18,507 nucleotides of DNA from CAYHKY01 sp964357355. Its GTDB lineage: Bacteria; Patescibacteriota; Microgenomatia; UBA10105. The notes beneath the pieces are model-generated. The model ran no database searches, had not been told where the DNA came from, and saw only the letters and a list, made by a program, of their open reading frames with translations. Of this stretch, positions 5,227 through 13,462 are shown piece after piece; position 1 is the first letter of the stretch; every line of letters begins with the position of its first letter. The stretch is from positions 1 to 18,507 of the forward strand of contig CAYHKY010000026.1 of NCBI GenBank assembly GCA_964357355.1, in the 5' to 3' direction. The position numbers and the translations under genes were made by a program.

Positions 5227-7146
5227 ATGCGCCTGCGACTGATATCCGGTGTTATTTTTACGTTGCTCCTTATTGGGCTCCTAGGTACCACTGTCTATGT
5301 TGCATTACAAAGGCAGGATATCAGGCAACAAGCCCACAAAGGCAAGGAATTTATACAGCTGACTCCGCCAATACCCAAAAATAATGGCCGCGCCCAGTAT
5401 GGCGTGGTAGTCAATAACCTTGATTCAGGACTCGAGTACCGCCTTGTCCACGAAATCAAATATGAAGGTGAAAATAATTCCAAACCCGCCGACCTCCACA
5501 AAACCGGTAAAATCTCGGAAAATAAAACTTATAAATTCCATTTTCCTTATCCGGGATGCAAAATCAAAGCTCATGTGAAAATCATCCTTTATAGCCGGAC
5601 TCCAAACGGCGTATGGGAAAAAGGAGAAGACAAAGATTCTGAGATTAAGCAAAAATGCCCCGGCGAAGACGACGATAACGATAAACATGAAGAAAAGAAG
5701 AATGATAATGAAATCAAAAAAGAAAATGATGAACTCTCTAGTCCAGCACCGTCCCCCGAAAGTGAATCATCACCAACTGCAACTTCCGAACCGGTACTTG
5801 GGGCAACTGATTTATCAGACATTGATCCTGAAGCCATAAAAGTAGAAGATTTGGAAGATTTTTCGGTAATCGAAACTGAAAACAAATCTGCCCAATCTGC
5901 AGCACTTACACCGCCCTCTCATCCCGGTACTGCTTTTCAAATTTCATCCGGAGCCGATGATGTCAACGAAGACGGAAATAATTTTGATGTTTCAGGTAAA
6001 ACTGTCTGGGTAGGCGATGGGGAGTCTTCCGGGAAAAATTATATGGGATTACGTTTTACAAACATAACTATTCCGCAAGGCGTAAAAATCACTTCAGCCA
6101 AATTTGATATGTATAACGAAAAGCCGGCATGGATCAATATGGATTTTAAAGTCTTTGCGGAGGCAAGTGATAATAGTCAAACATTCTCAACAACTTCAAA
6201 ACCCAGCACTCGCCAACTGACTTCATCTTCAATCGAACATCACTCCAACAGTGAATGGAAAGTGTCCGGCTGGCAGGAATTCGAAGATATTTCACCAAAC
6301 GTACAGGAAATCGTTTCCCGTCCGGGTTGGAAAAGCGGCAACAGTCTCGCTTTAATTCTCAAAGGCATAGGTAGAAAATGGGGCCGAAAATATCTGCACA
6401 GTTTTGAGTCGGATCCAGCCAAAGCACCCCGATTGACGATAGCCTATACCGCAAATACGACCATACAGCCTTCACCCACTTCCTCCACATCAACACCATC
6501 CCCCTCTCCTACTCCTAAGACTACTCCAACTCTTAAAACCAGTCCTACCCCCACACCAGCTCCGACAATCCAACCTACCCCCCCGGCATCTTCTTCACCT
6601 GTACCTTCTACGGTGGCTTCGAACACAAATGCAACACCTTCACCCAGTACATCATCTCAAGGCGGATTCGGGAGTCTCCTAAGACCCGCCTCTCCTTCGC
6701 CTTCATCCGCAGCAAATGCGAATCTAACTCACTCCCCTTCACCTTCAGCAACTCCATTGATATCTCCGCATCCATCTGCTTCTTTACAACCTGGTGCAAC
6801 TCCTGCACCCGCAGCCACAGCTTCATCCGGAGCAAATGCGGAAAATTCGAACTCGTCAACATCAAATAACTCCAATACCGGATTTAACAATCAAACATCG
6901 CAAAATAATTCGTCACCAAATAACTCACAACCCACCCGCCTCTCCGGCGGGCAGGCAACCCACAACCCACAACTTACAACTGCAACTCCTTCTCCCCAAT
7001 TATCAAAAAAATCTTTTTCCGGTACCGCCGGTCCGTCAGATTCCCCAAAAACCGCGGTTAAGAAAGAAGGCACATCATTTCTTTATTATCTCTTGGGAGG
7101 AGCTGCGGTAGTACTTACGATCTTTGGAGTGGTTCTGTTGCTTTGA
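5227..7146 (+). CDS. Exported, membrane-anchored DNRLRE-like surface protein
   Basis: The protein has 639 residues. In order: an N-terminal membrane segment (about 7-27) acting as signal or anchor; an immunoglobulin-like region (about 45-140); a highly charged stretch rich in Asp, Glu and Lys (about 143-170); a Ser/Pro linker; a beta-rich DNRLRE/CBM96-like domain (about 230-405, with SGADDVNEDG, GLRFTNITIPQG, WQEFEDI and PRLTIAY); a 200-residue Pro/Ser/Thr/Asn-rich stalk; and a C-terminal membrane segment (about 616-638). It would stand off the cell surface. Related domains occur in carbohydrate-binding or adhesin proteins; any ligand is inference. The motif QRQDIRQQA just after the anchor resembles one in the cohesin protein at 8620. 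The stalk contains a palindromic hairpin at 6934-6955. The last 32 nt overlap the convergent gene at 7115. Confidence 0.75.
   Translation: MRLRLISGVIFTLLLIGLLGTTVYVALQRQDIRQQAHKGKEFIQLTPPIPKNNGRAQYGVVVNNLDSGLEYRLVHEIKYEGENNSKPADLHKTGKISENKTYKFHFPYPGCKIKAHVKIILYSRTPNGVWEKGEDKDSEIKQKCPGEDDDNDKHEEKKNDNEIKKENDELSSPAPSPESESSPTATSEPVLGATDLSDIDPEAIKVEDLEDFSVIETENKSAQSAALTPPSHPGTAFQISSGADDVNEDGNNFDVSGKTVWVGDGESSGKNYMGLRFTNITIPQGVKITSAKFDMYNEKPAWINMDFKVFAEASDNSQTFSTTSKPSTRQLTSSSIEHHSNSEWKVSGWQEFEDISPNVQEIVSRPGWKSGNSLALILKGIGRKWGRKYLHSFESDPAKAPRLTIAYTANTTIQPSPTSSTSTPSPSPTPKTTPTLKTSPTPTPAPTIQPTPPASSSPVPSTVASNTNATPSPSTSSQGGFGSLLRPASPSPSSAANANLTHSPSPSATPLISPHPSASLQPGATPAPAATASSGANAENSNSSTSNNSNTGFNNQTSQNNSSPNNSQPTRLSGGQATHNPQLTTATPSPQLSKKSFSGTAGPSDSPKTAVKKEGTSFLYYLLGGAAVVLTIFGVVLLL
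6934..6955. repeat. GC-rich hairpin word inside the stalk coding region
   Basis: CCCGCC (6935-6940), a TCTCC loop and GGCGGG (6946-6951) form a perfect six-pair hairpin followed by CAGG. It encodes TRLSGGQA, whose Arg-Leu-Gly-Gly composition differs from the Asn/Ser/Gln/Pro stalk on both sides. The first 12 bases (ACCCGCCTCTCC) also occur at 6684-6695. It looks like a small palindromic element tolerated in a disordered linker. Confidence 0.5.
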
Positions 7147-7654
7147 GTGGTGTAATGTTGGCTTTACGGCGAAATCTTTTCCAATTGTCATTAAGATACC
7201 CAAGTACCCACAAGTCATCCGCGATGTCAAAAAGGAGATGAAGGACTATTGCCCCAAAAATGACTAGACTCGCCTTCCAGTCGTATTGAAAACTTACCAG
7301 CGAAAGGACCAGAAAGAACCCGATAAAATAGACGTTATGAGTCGCAAGAGCCGTATTGTGCTTGTGATTGGTTGAAAGAAACGCCCATACATCTCTGAGT
7401 TGTCCCGCCCGCAGGAATTTTTTAACTTCAATTGCGTACCATTCATGCCTGCCGTAAACGAATATATATAACAAATGGTCAACATCGATGATTTCCGAAC
7501 CAATGAGAGCTAAAATTAAATACTTCAGGGAAAATTCATTCCACCATTCCCGCAAAAACCAAGCAAATGCCAATCCGATTAAGAGATGGGCAAAGTGGTG
7601 CCTGGTATGCAAAATATAAAAGCGCAATGACTTGATCTTATGCAAATACCGCAT
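7115..7654 (-). CDS. DUF457/YdjM-like multi-pass membrane protein
   Basis: The 179-residue protein has about four membrane segments (near 25-35, 45-66, 107-122 and 127-145). It has the polar pattern of the YdjM/YbcI (DUF457) group: His19-His20 and His23, then SEIIDVDH with Asp57, Asp59 and His60, His106, and LHLLFDIADD with His139, Asp143, Asp146 and Asp147. These could bind metal, and the family is described as a membrane-bound metal-dependent hydrolase, but its substrate is not established. The C-terminal tail is basic and cytoplasmic-looking. It lies 17 nt downstream of galU with a GGAAGGG Shine-Dalgarno-like run four bases before ATG, so it is probably translated from the galU message. 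Its 3' end overlaps the convergent surface-protein gene by 32 nt. Confidence 0.65.
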   Translation of the reverse strand: MRYLHKIKSLRFYILHTRHHFAHLLIGLAFAWFLREWWNEFSLKYLILALIGSEIIDVDHLLYIFVYGRHEWYAIEVKKFLRAGQLRDVWAFLSTNHKHNTALATHNVYFIGFFLVLSLVSFQYDWKASLVIFGAIVLHLLFDIADDLWVLGYLNDNWKRFRRKANITPLKATEPLQRS

Positions 7655-7671
7655 ACAACCCTTCCGGAATT

Positions 7672-8556
7672 CTATAATTTTAGGCTTTTGAGGTAGGCGC
7701 GAAATGCTCCGTTTAAGTCAGTGTGGGATAGCGCAAATTCAACTACAGTTTTCAGATATTCCAGTTTATTTCCCGTGTCATAATATTTACCGTCCTCGAT
7801 CTCACAAGCAAATACCGGATACCCGGTTTTTATCAGGGAATCAATTGCTTCGGGTAAATATATCTCTCCGCCAACTCCGGGTTTCTGGTTACGCAAAATA
7901 TCAAATATGATCCGGGGCAATATGTAGGCTCCATGGGTTGCCAGACTTGAAGGAGCTTTGCCAAATTCAGGTTTTTCGACGATCTTTTCTATTTTGAAGA
8001 CATTTCCTTCTACTGGTTTGACTTTGGCTATTCCATAGCGCTTCAGGTCATCTTTGTTATGGATCCGGACTGCGGAAATGACAGCTCCGCCGTATTTTTC
8101 ATGCACTTTCATCATTTGAGACAACCTCGGAGGTTTACTATATATAAATTCATCCCCCCAAAGTACTGCAAAAAAGTCATCTTCAATCACCGGTTCCGCA
8201 GAAAGTACTGGTGTCCCATTGCCATACAAACCTTTCTGGCGGATGTAGACGAAATTGGCCATTTCGGAAATTTTCCATGTTTCCTCAAGCAATTTTAATT
8301 TACCGCCGGCTTCGAGGTTTTTAATTAATTCCGCATTGGGTACATCAAAATGATCCTCAATCGCCCGCTTCAGCGCTCCGGTCACAATAATGATGTCAGA
8401 TATTCCGGACTGTACTGCCTCCTCAACTACATATTGGATAACAGGCTTGTCAACAACCGGCAACATCTCCTTGGGCATGGCTTTGGTTTGGGGAAGGAAA
8501 CGAGTGCCGAATCCGGCTGCAGGAATGATAGCTTTTTTTATTTTTTGCATGATCAT
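7672..8556 (-). CDS. galU: UTP--glucose-1-phosphate uridylyltransferase
   Basis: The enzyme makes UDP-glucose and diphosphate from UTP and glucose-1-phosphate in the cytoplasm, feeding glycan, glycolipid and UDP-sugar synthesis. The 294 residues match the usual GalU length. The nucleotide-binding loop is GFGTRFLPQTKAMPKEM (15-31), with PVVDKPVIQYVVEEA following. WGDEF (133-137) carries the metal-binding Asp135, VEKP is at 193-196, and the sugar-binding end includes GGEIYLPEAID (229-239) and YYDTGNK (258-264). In place of the common G-L-G-H-A segment it has GLYGNGTPV (109-117), a lineage variation. ATG 8556 and ATG 8550 are both possible starts. It heads a two-gene leftward unit with the DUF457-like gene. 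Confidence 0.96.
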   Translation of the reverse strand: MIMQKIKKAIIPAAGFGTRFLPQTKAMPKEMLPVVDKPVIQYVVEEAVQSGISDIIIVTGALKRAIEDHFDVPNAELIKNLEAGGKLKLLEETWKISEMANFVYIRQKGLYGNGTPVLSAEPVIEDDFFAVLWGDEFIYSKPPRLSQMMKVHEKYGGAVISAVRIHNKDDLKRYGIAKVKPVEGNVFKIEKIVEKPEFGKAPSSLATHGAYILPRIIFDILRNQKPGVGGEIYLPEAIDSLIKTGYPVFACEIEDGKYYDTGNKLEYLKTVVEFALSHTDLNGAFRAYLKSLKL

Positions 8557-8578
8557 TAGTCAATCTGATCCATGTGGA

Positions 8579-8608
8579 ATTGTATCTTTATACTAAAGTC
8601 TTTGTCAA
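8579..8608 (-). promoter_or_regulatory. galU promoter TTGACA-18-TACAAT
   Basis: On the minus strand TTGACA (8608-8603) is perfect and TACAAT (8584-8579) matches five of six, with 18 bp between. The leader to ATG 8556 or 8550 would be about 16-22 nt with no Shine-Dalgarno sequence. This is one of the few genes here whose clear promoter is not directly on the start codon. Confidence 0.6.
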
Positions 8609-8619
8609 ATCAAGTTATT

Positions 8620-10203
8620 TTAATGTGATTTACGCATCCGCCAGAAAAATATGCCTGCAAAAATCCCCGCTACAATTAGTAAAATTGCACCCAATGGAGA
8701 CAGAAAGGGGTTTCCGGATGATTTAACTTGAGAGGAAGGAGAAGGCTGACCGACAGGATATATTGGCAGTATTGAAGGTGACGGACCTGATCCGCTCTGG
8801 CTAAATATGAACGGGTTTTCCGCATCTTCGGGAAGCGGAATAAATACCGGTTCTTCCGCGTCAACCGCTGGAGATGGGAGAGGCGATGAAGTTCCCACAG
8901 AACTATTGTTTCTGAACAATGTTTTAGCTTGAGTTTCGACTGAGTAACCGCTGGGAGCACAGTCATTAACCGCAAAAACAGCAAAATAATACCTGGTGTT
9001 TGGTGCAAGATTCCCTATCCGCAAACTGGTTGTATAACCCACGTCTGCCGCGCCGTATTCATACTTTCCGGGCGTTCTCCCATAAACTACTCCGTAACTC
9101 GTCGCATACAGAGACTCTTGCCAGTAAAGAGTTACCGCAGTTTCTGCCTCACTGTCAACCTGTACTCCTGTAGGTGCAAGCGGTGCGTTTTTGATACAAG
9201 CTCCGCCTATAGGAGGAGTAGCTTGGGGCGTGGGATTCGGAGTGGGATTTCCGGCAGTATTGCCAATGTCTATTGTGGCTGTCCCCTTTTGCGCCAGCAT
9301 ATTTTCATCACTGCCAATTGCCCCAACCCGGGTCGTATCACTTATGGCAAGTGTTGCCTGGCCATTTTTCTTTGCTCTAAATCGGGCCACTGCCACCGTA
9401 CCTTGACCCATCCTGGCAGCTGTTAGTGTGCTGCCTAAAACGATTTTAGCTGCTCCTTGGGTATTCGTACCCGCTGAGAGGGTTGTCGGTAAAAAGTCCG
9501 TTTTGTCGAAAGACGTGCCTTCCAATAAATCAGCGTCGTAAAGAATCGTTAAATCCGCATTGGTGACTTGGTTTCCCCCCGTATCCATTGTGATCGATAG
9601 GTCAAAATCTGTTCCCGCAGTCACGGATAACTGGGCCGGGGCAAATCCCAATCTGGTTGCGGGGAAAACTGTTTGATTTACGACAACCATTGCCGGCAAA
9701 CGTTGCAGAAGGACGTTTCCTGATTCGCCCACAGCTAGCACTTGCGAAATTTGATCAATAATCACAGGTGTGGCTGAGGTCGGATTGCGGGAACGGAATG
9801 TCAAAGACATTACTGTTCCTGTTCCCGTAACGGGAGAAGTCGTTGGCGCACTGAGTACAATATTGGCAATTCCATTTTGGATAATCCCGGTAGCTTCTAC
9901 AGTTGGAAACAAAGTTCCCGGATTTACACTCACTCCTTCAAGATATTTCGGGTCATAAGTAACTGTTATATCTGCTTTAGTTACAAGTTTATCCCCTGTT
10001 GCCAGAGTTACATTCAAATTAAATTCCTCTCCCTGATTTATGGTGACTGCTGCCGGAGTAATTTCAAGCGTAGTCGTAGCTGCTGCTTTTTTTCTGAGTT
10101 CCTGACTGTAGCGGACCAAAGTTGCAGCAACTACCAACCCGGCAAGTAAGATAACCAGAAGTATCAAAGTCAGCGTAGACCGCCGCTCTTGAAAAGATTC
10201 CAT
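8620..10203 (-). CDS. Membrane-anchored protein with two cohesin-like domains and FnIII
   Basis: The protein has 527 residues from ATG 10203 (MESFQERR). This start is chosen over ATG 10239 because the promoter lies between them. Domains: N-terminal membrane anchor (about 11-31) followed by YSQELRKKAA; cohesin-like domain 1 (about 45-176, with ITVTYDPKYLEGVSV); cohesin-like domain 2 (about 184-315, with LTILYDADLLEGTSF); a Pro/Thr/Asn linker; a fibronectin type III domain (about 341-429, with PLAPTGVQV and LAPNTRYYFAVFAVN); a Pro/Ser linker; and a C-terminal membrane segment (about 502-521) with basic tail RMRKSH. Cohesin folds bind dockerins in cellulosomes, but stand-alone cohesin-like domains are common on surface proteins and no dockerin is evident nearby. 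A role in surface adhesion or assembly is inferred. Confidence 0.8.
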   Translation of the reverse strand: MESFQERRSTLTLILLVILLAGLVVAATLVRYSQELRKKAAATTTLEITPAAVTINQGEEFNLNVTLATGDKLVTKADITVTYDPKYLEGVSVNPGTLFPTVEATGIIQNGIANIVLSAPTTSPVTGTGTVMSLTFRSRNPTSATPVIIDQISQVLAVGESGNVLLQRLPAMVVVNQTVFPATRLGFAPAQLSVTAGTDFDLSITMDTGGNQVTNADLTILYDADLLEGTSFDKTDFLPTTLSAGTNTQGAAKIVLGSTLTAARMGQGTVAVARFRAKKNGQATLAISDTTRVGAIGSDENMLAQKGTATIDIGNTAGNPTPNPTPQATPPIGGACIKNAPLAPTGVQVDSEAETAVTLYWQESLYATSYGVVYGRTPGKYEYGAADVGYTTSLRIGNLAPNTRYYFAVFAVNDCAPSGYSVETQAKTLFRNNSSVGTSSPLPSPAVDAEEPVFIPLPEDAENPFIFSQSGSGPSPSILPIYPVGQPSPSSQVKSSGNPFLSPLGAILLIVAGIFAGIFFWRMRKSH

Positions 10204-10211
10204 AAAATCAT

Positions 10212-10239
10212 GGTATACTATACTTACTGCATTTTGCAA
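10212..10239 (-). promoter_or_regulatory. Promoter TTGCAA-16-TATACC of the cohesin-like gene
   Basis: On the minus strand TTGCAA (10239-10234), 16 bp, TATACC (10217-10212), then 8 nt to ATG 10203. The -10 to start distance equals that of other genes here. An overlapping TATAGT (10222-10217) is an alternative -10 box. Confidence 0.5.
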
Positions 10240-10264
10240 CGATTCATAATCAATGTTGCAAAAT
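10231..10264. promoter_or_regulatory. Perfect 10-bp inverted repeat over the -35 region
   Basis: ATTTTGCAAC (10231-10240) and GTTGCAAAAT (10255-10264) are exact inverted copies separated by 14 bp. The arm nearer the gene contains the proposed -35 TTGCAA. The arms' centres are 24 bp apart, slightly over two helical turns, as expected for an operator. No T run follows, so a terminator is unlikely. The regulator is unknown. The remainder of 10265-10347 holds a weak possible promoter (TTGTCA-17-TATAGC on the minus strand) and nothing else I can identify. Confidence 0.5.
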
Positions 10265-10347
10265 CAGTTTAGAATGCGTTATGGCCTAATAAATTCAGGA
10301 AAGTTGGCTATAACGGGATTTATCCATTTTGACAATACCCTGAAGTA

Positions 10348-13302
10348 TTACTGCGCTTGGCTAATATTTTCTGACTGAGGATGGCTAAAAGAAGCCAATT
10401 TGCTAAATGCTTCACCGGTAAAAGCATTACCACTTCCCGAATACATTTTGGCCAACTCTATAACTCGCCGGTTAATTGACGCTCTGTTTAATCCGGGTTC
10501 ATAGAGGGTGAATAGTTCCTTCGTCCACTCGATGCAGAGGACTGGACCGCCGATAAGTGGAGCTTGTGGTTGGTCGTTACCCCTGAAATCTCCGACAAAG
10601 TCGATTTTTAACGGCATTCCTAGAGCCGAAATTGGCACATCACCGATTTTTACGTCAAAAGCACTGCTCGCTTCCCGATCCATGAATAGTCTGGCATAAC
10701 CTTGTTTCCCGCAGATGTAATCAACCATATCCCGGAACACTTCAGGCACCTGTTGTTCTATAGCCCCGCTTCTGGTAACTGTATGATTCCCTTTTGGTGC
10801 AGGTGATGTTGGCGGTAACGGTTGCGGAGGCGCTGGTGGAGCTGGAGGTGGAACAGCCTGCGCAAGAGATGTGCTGACACCTGCTACCTGAGGACCAGGC
10901 GCTTGTGCAGTGAGCTGTGGCAAAGAAAAATTAAATATATTGGATAAAAATTCAATTCTGTTATATGGAAGTTCCAGTTCTCTTTGGCCGTTGATCCCGA
11001 TAAATGGGTCGGCAGGACCCCCTGTAATCACTGCCGCTGAACAGCTAATTGGCGGAACGGGAAATGGTTGTTTTTTACGTTCCATATTTACCTCACGGGG
11101 TGAAAATGTTTCGGCAACTGATTTGGCAAAATCAAGCGTCTGGCGGATGCCGCCGCTGAATGCTGTCGTATAATTTAAGAAATACTCATCCGGCCGGTTT
11201 CTCTCACTATCCCGCTCGTCCTCAAGAGATTTGACTACTGTAGATGACCCGCTGGGAGACCAGGGAGATATCTCATGCATCGCTCCCCTGACAGGCACCA
11301 TCATCCAACCAAAGGGGTAAAGTCCTGCCTCACTGAGAGTTTTCATCGCGTTATTTGCTCCCGCTGCATTATAAAGGACTGAACCAGGTGCCAGGTTTCC
11401 GATACCATAAGCCGGTCCCATAAGTTTTTCACAGTTACGGTTGATAAACCCTCTGGGCAAATCTTGCGGGAGAAACTGTGCGTTCACACACCCTATCTCA
11501 ACCGGCCACAAAGGCCGGCATCTTCGACCGGGGACGGGTCGTACGCTTGGATAACCGCCTGCTTTGTCAGGATCACCCGGGGTGTCAGTACAGATATATC
11601 CGGCGTTCATCGTCGGATCGGTCTGGGGTAGATCACACAGTCCGGGATTCTCTTTCCCCCACCACATACAAGCCAGTGCCGCATGCTGGTCGGTGACAGT
11701 TTTATCCCGCCAGGCATCTTCAAATGATTTTTCACCGCCCTGGGTTGAAGAAATTTCCCGTTCCATCTGGACTTTCCTGATTGGACCTGCCCAATTCATC
11801 AGCTCATCGCACGCGCGACCCGTCATTGCTCCCTGGCGGCACTGTACCCAACGTTCCATATGATCCCCATCCCACATCGTCAACGATCCCCCCATGTATC
11901 CCCGACCGCTTTCCGGAATTTTTGGGGCATACCCTCCGCCGAAGGAAAATTTGCTGATGTTATACCAAAATGTGTTCCCGCTATAACCAATTGCCCGGCT
12001 GAATTCCCCGTCAAAGAAACCGGAAAATGGTAAAAAGAAATCAAACCCCCGGCTGGCGCTTGTTGATATCGAAGTAATCCCCACTGACTTATCCATCGGT
12101 TGTTGTTTCCACCCCCCGGTTGTTGCATCTTGCACCCACTTGCACAATACTTTTCCCGGCGCGTTACGGTTGTAATTATTTTCGGGAATATTCCCTGAAA
12201 ACGCCGTATCCGGATCCATACAGTTGGCATCCAATTCCACTTGCGGCTGGAAAAGTCTCGCCAGGGAATTCAATAACCCGCCGATGATACTCAAAGGATT
12301 TAACCCTCCCCCGCCAATTTGAGAAGGCGGTTGACACACCAAATCTCCCTGCGTGGGAGACTCGCTTAACCCTAATGAAGATCCTCCGCAGAGAGGTTCT
12401 TCGGAAACCGGAAACACAGAAAACTTATCGCAGATGAGGTTTGAATTCTGCTCGGGAGAAAATTGCCACATGATATAGGCATCTGCTCCGGCTCCCGCAA
12501 ATTCACCCCGGTCTCCATTTACCACACTGGCTCTCCCACCCAAGGTTCCGGCCGAACATGAATTGGTACATTGGCCAGTGGTACAACTGTCGCCTGCGAC
12601 AATCCCAGCTTCTCCCACATAAAAATATTTCCCGCCGGCCCGGGCTGCAGCGTCAAGACATTTGCCTTTAGTACTATCAGTTGAATAATAATGGCATGAA
12701 GCAGCAGTCATATTGTTCATAATCCGATCGTACACGTCAGGCGGGAAATCCATCGCGTGAAACCCAAAGCCGGGAGATACTAAGGCTGCGGTTTTACTTT
12801 TAATAAGTCCGGCAATGTCTGCAATAAATCCTTCAAGGACCGGATAACACAAACCGTTTCCTCCGCAATGAGCCTCATTCATGACTTCCCAAATGGCAAT
12901 TTTGTCATTGCTGCCGTATTTATTCAGCATTTGCTCCACATAAGACCGGTAACCAAATCTGTATCCGACAGAAAACCACAGCAGCGGATTGCCGGCAGCC
13001 GGACCAAACGGAAAATCTTCCAGCGCCACAATGAAACGAACATTGGCAGGTGCAGCGTCCAGCACTTTTTGTAAATTTTCATAACCGTTTATTCCCAAAG
13101 TGCTTTGGTATCCCCACAACCGCACCAAGGTGGTCTGGCAATTTTGGGCAACGAAATTCAGGATGCTGGCGATATTTTCCGGAGACTCTTTGGTAAGTGA
13201 ATGGATGTTAAAACCAAACTGTTGGGCGTTTGCCAAACGAGGCGACAGAAGAACAAATATTCCTAATGCAAAAATGATTCCCCACTGCACTGTTTTTTTC
13301 AT
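10348..13302 (-). CDS. Secreted 984-aa protein with N-terminal GH-A clan glycosidase domain
   Basis: A typical signal peptide (MKKTVQW, hydrophobic core, cleavage likely after Ala-Asn-Ala26) marks it for Sec export. Residues 27 to about 300 resemble a TIM-barrel glycosidase of clan GH-A, GH5-like. WEVMNEA puts an Asn-Glu pair at 142-143 as acid/base. CHYY is at 203-206. YFYVGEAG puts Glu231 as candidate nucleophile. Substrate is unknown, beta-mannan or beta-glucan being typical for such folds. The following 680 residues are not recognised: many Cys, Trp and Gly, a Pro-rich linker near 820-850 (PPPAPPAPP) and a C-terminal domain of about 130 residues. No membrane anchor is seen at the C-terminus. 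A GAGAGG Shine-Dalgarno-like run lies 11 nt before ATG. The gene precedes the cohesin-like gene on the same strand. Confidence 0.7.
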   Translation of the reverse strand: MKKTVQWGIIFALGIFVLLSPRLANAQQFGFNIHSLTKESPENIASILNFVAQNCQTTLVRLWGYQSTLGINGYENLQKVLDAAPANVRFIVALEDFPFGPAAGNPLLWFSVGYRFGYRSYVEQMLNKYGSNDKIAIWEVMNEAHCGGNGLCYPVLEGFIADIAGLIKSKTAALVSPGFGFHAMDFPPDVYDRIMNNMTAASCHYYSTDSTKGKCLDAAARAGGKYFYVGEAGIVAGDSCTTGQCTNSCSAGTLGGRASVVNGDRGEFAGAGADAYIMWQFSPEQNSNLICDKFSVFPVSEEPLCGGSSLGLSESPTQGDLVCQPPSQIGGGGLNPLSIIGGLLNSLARLFQPQVELDANCMDPDTAFSGNIPENNYNRNAPGKVLCKWVQDATTGGWKQQPMDKSVGITSISTSASRGFDFFLPFSGFFDGEFSRAIGYSGNTFWYNISKFSFGGGYAPKIPESGRGYMGGSLTMWDGDHMERWVQCRQGAMTGRACDELMNWAGPIRKVQMEREISSTQGGEKSFEDAWRDKTVTDQHAALACMWWGKENPGLCDLPQTDPTMNAGYICTDTPGDPDKAGGYPSVRPVPGRRCRPLWPVEIGCVNAQFLPQDLPRGFINRNCEKLMGPAYGIGNLAPGSVLYNAAGANNAMKTLSEAGLYPFGWMMVPVRGAMHEISPWSPSGSSTVVKSLEDERDSERNRPDEYFLNYTTAFSGGIRQTLDFAKSVAETFSPREVNMERKKQPFPVPPISCSAAVITGGPADPFIGINGQRELELPYNRIEFLSNIFNFSLPQLTAQAPGPQVAGVSTSLAQAVPPPAPPAPPQPLPPTSPAPKGNHTVTRSGAIEQQVPEVFRDMVDYICGKQGYARLFMDREASSAFDVKIGDVPISALGMPLKIDFVGDFRGNDQPQAPLIGGPVLCIEWTKELFTLYEPGLNRASINRRVIELAKMYSGSGNAFTGEAFSKLASFSHPQSENISQAQ

Positions 13303-13401
13303 ATAGGCTCATACCTCTCAGGTCAGTTACGCCTTGAGTGTAGCGTATCCGCGTATCAGATTCAATCATCAGCCAATAGATATATCGTTTCAAAAAAATG
13401 T

Positions 13402-13424
13402 TATAATACAAATACAGAAAGGAG
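13402..13424 (+). promoter_or_regulatory. -10 box and Shine-Dalgarno-like run of the cold-shock gene
   Basis: A TATAAT box at 13402-13407 is followed by GAAAGGAG at 13417-13424. The only ATG that begins the canonical cold-shock domain is at 13463, 38 nt after this purine run, which is too far for ordinary ribosome binding. The leader would be about 49 nt. The -35 region is weak. The leader may fold, or a non-ATG start closer to the purine run may be used. Confidence 0.6.
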
Positions 13425-13462
13425 AAGCAATAGATTTATTTATTCGATCTATCAAAAAAACT

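Noticed and set aside
6240..7111. Several frames opposite or shifted within the Pro/Ser/Thr-rich stalk
   Set aside because: They arise from the repetitive composition of the stalk and have no promoter, start signal or protein-like domain.
5227..7146. Possible dockerin (DVNEDGNNFD) in the DNRLRE-like protein that could pair with the cohesin-like domains
   Set aside because: There is only one such loop, the calcium spacing does not fit a dockerin repeat, and the sequence is better explained as the first loop of the DNRLRE-like domain.
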